Shown here: positions 12,045-12,057 of the stretch, one piece after another
How the letters are laid out: every line of letters begins with the position of its first letter
Numbering within the stretch: position 1 is the first letter of the stretch
Source of the DNA: Actinomycetes bacterium
GTDB lineage: Bacteria; Actinomycetota; Actinomycetes; Actinomycetales; Actinomycetaceae
Reading direction: 5' to 3'
Assembly (NCBI GenBank): GCA_023389315.1
Contig: JAEWEQ010000055.1
Span: forward strand, 1 to 12,057
Length of the DNA: 12,057 nt
Notes under the pieces: generated by a model
Seen by the model: the letters and a program-made list of their open reading frames with translations, nothing else
Database searches by the model: none
Told to the model about the DNA's origin: nothing
Program-made: the position numbers and the translations under genes

Positions 12045-12057
12045 GTTGGGGGTGGGT

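Larger units (their letters stand above)
11721..12057. other. Non-coding right end with terminator, pyrimidine tract and long repeats
   Basis: No credible gene in 337 bases. From left to right: the terminator hairpin (11751-11788), a pyrimidine-rich tract (11819-11873) and two copies of a 65-base repeat (11874-11938 and 11980-12044). The second copy is followed by sequence like that after the first, up to the window edge. Open frames here are Arg/Ser-rich low-complexity artefacts of the purine tract on the minus strand. Confidence 0.6.

Overview
The window reads as chromosomal DNA of a high-GC Gram-positive bacterium, most likely an actinomycete (Actinomycetota; an Actinomycetaceae-type host is a guess). 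Coding regions are GC-rich with G/C-biased third codon positions, the start codons mostly sit behind AGGAG-type ribosome binding sites, and AT-rich promoter islands stand out between genes. It carries the tail of one gene and nine complete genes, nearly all for carbohydrate or sugar-acid catabolism. I see no rRNA, tRNA, CRISPR array, transposase or phage gene.

Layout. 1-152: C-terminal end of a sugar ABC transporter ATPase (+). 407-1045 and 1240-2343: KDPG aldolase and a PfkB-type 2-keto-3-deoxygluconate kinase (+). 2515-3594: a regulator joining a DeoR-type DNA-binding domain to a LacI-type sugar-sensing domain (-). 3873-4562: ThuA-like protein (+), convergent with 4722-5609: TIM-barrel sugar isomerase/epimerase (-). 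5766-6593 and 6723-8801: short-chain dehydrogenase and fumarate-reductase-like flavoprotein (+). 9222-10385: Gfo/Idh/MocA oxidoreductase (-). 10704-11720: D-2-hydroxyacid dehydrogenase family protein (+). Hairpins, several of them bidirectional, separate convergent genes. The last 340 bases are non-coding and hold a long direct repeat that runs off the edge.

Working model (inference). A carbohydrate is imported by the ABC system. It is oxidised, isomerised or dehydrated by the Gfo/Idh protein, ThuA-like protein, isomerase, SDR, flavoprotein and hydroxyacid dehydrogenase until it reaches 2-keto-3-deoxygluconate. The kinase and aldolase then yield pyruvate and glyceraldehyde 3-phosphate. The lower two steps are well supported. 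The substrate and order of the upper steps cannot be read from sequence, and the set does not match a pathway I know by name.

Regulation is the most interesting part. The heptamer ATCGAAA (or its complement TTTCGAT) occurs five times by eye, always between genes: before the kinase, before the regulator, twice between the isomerase and SDR, and before the Gfo/Idh gene. At 5611-5647 it is repeated four times at an exact 10-base period between two overlapping divergent promoters. A second array, AATTGT at a 10-base period overlapping a perfect 14-base palindrome, lies between the regulator and the ThuA-like gene. These look like operators of one local regulon controlled by the hybrid regulator.
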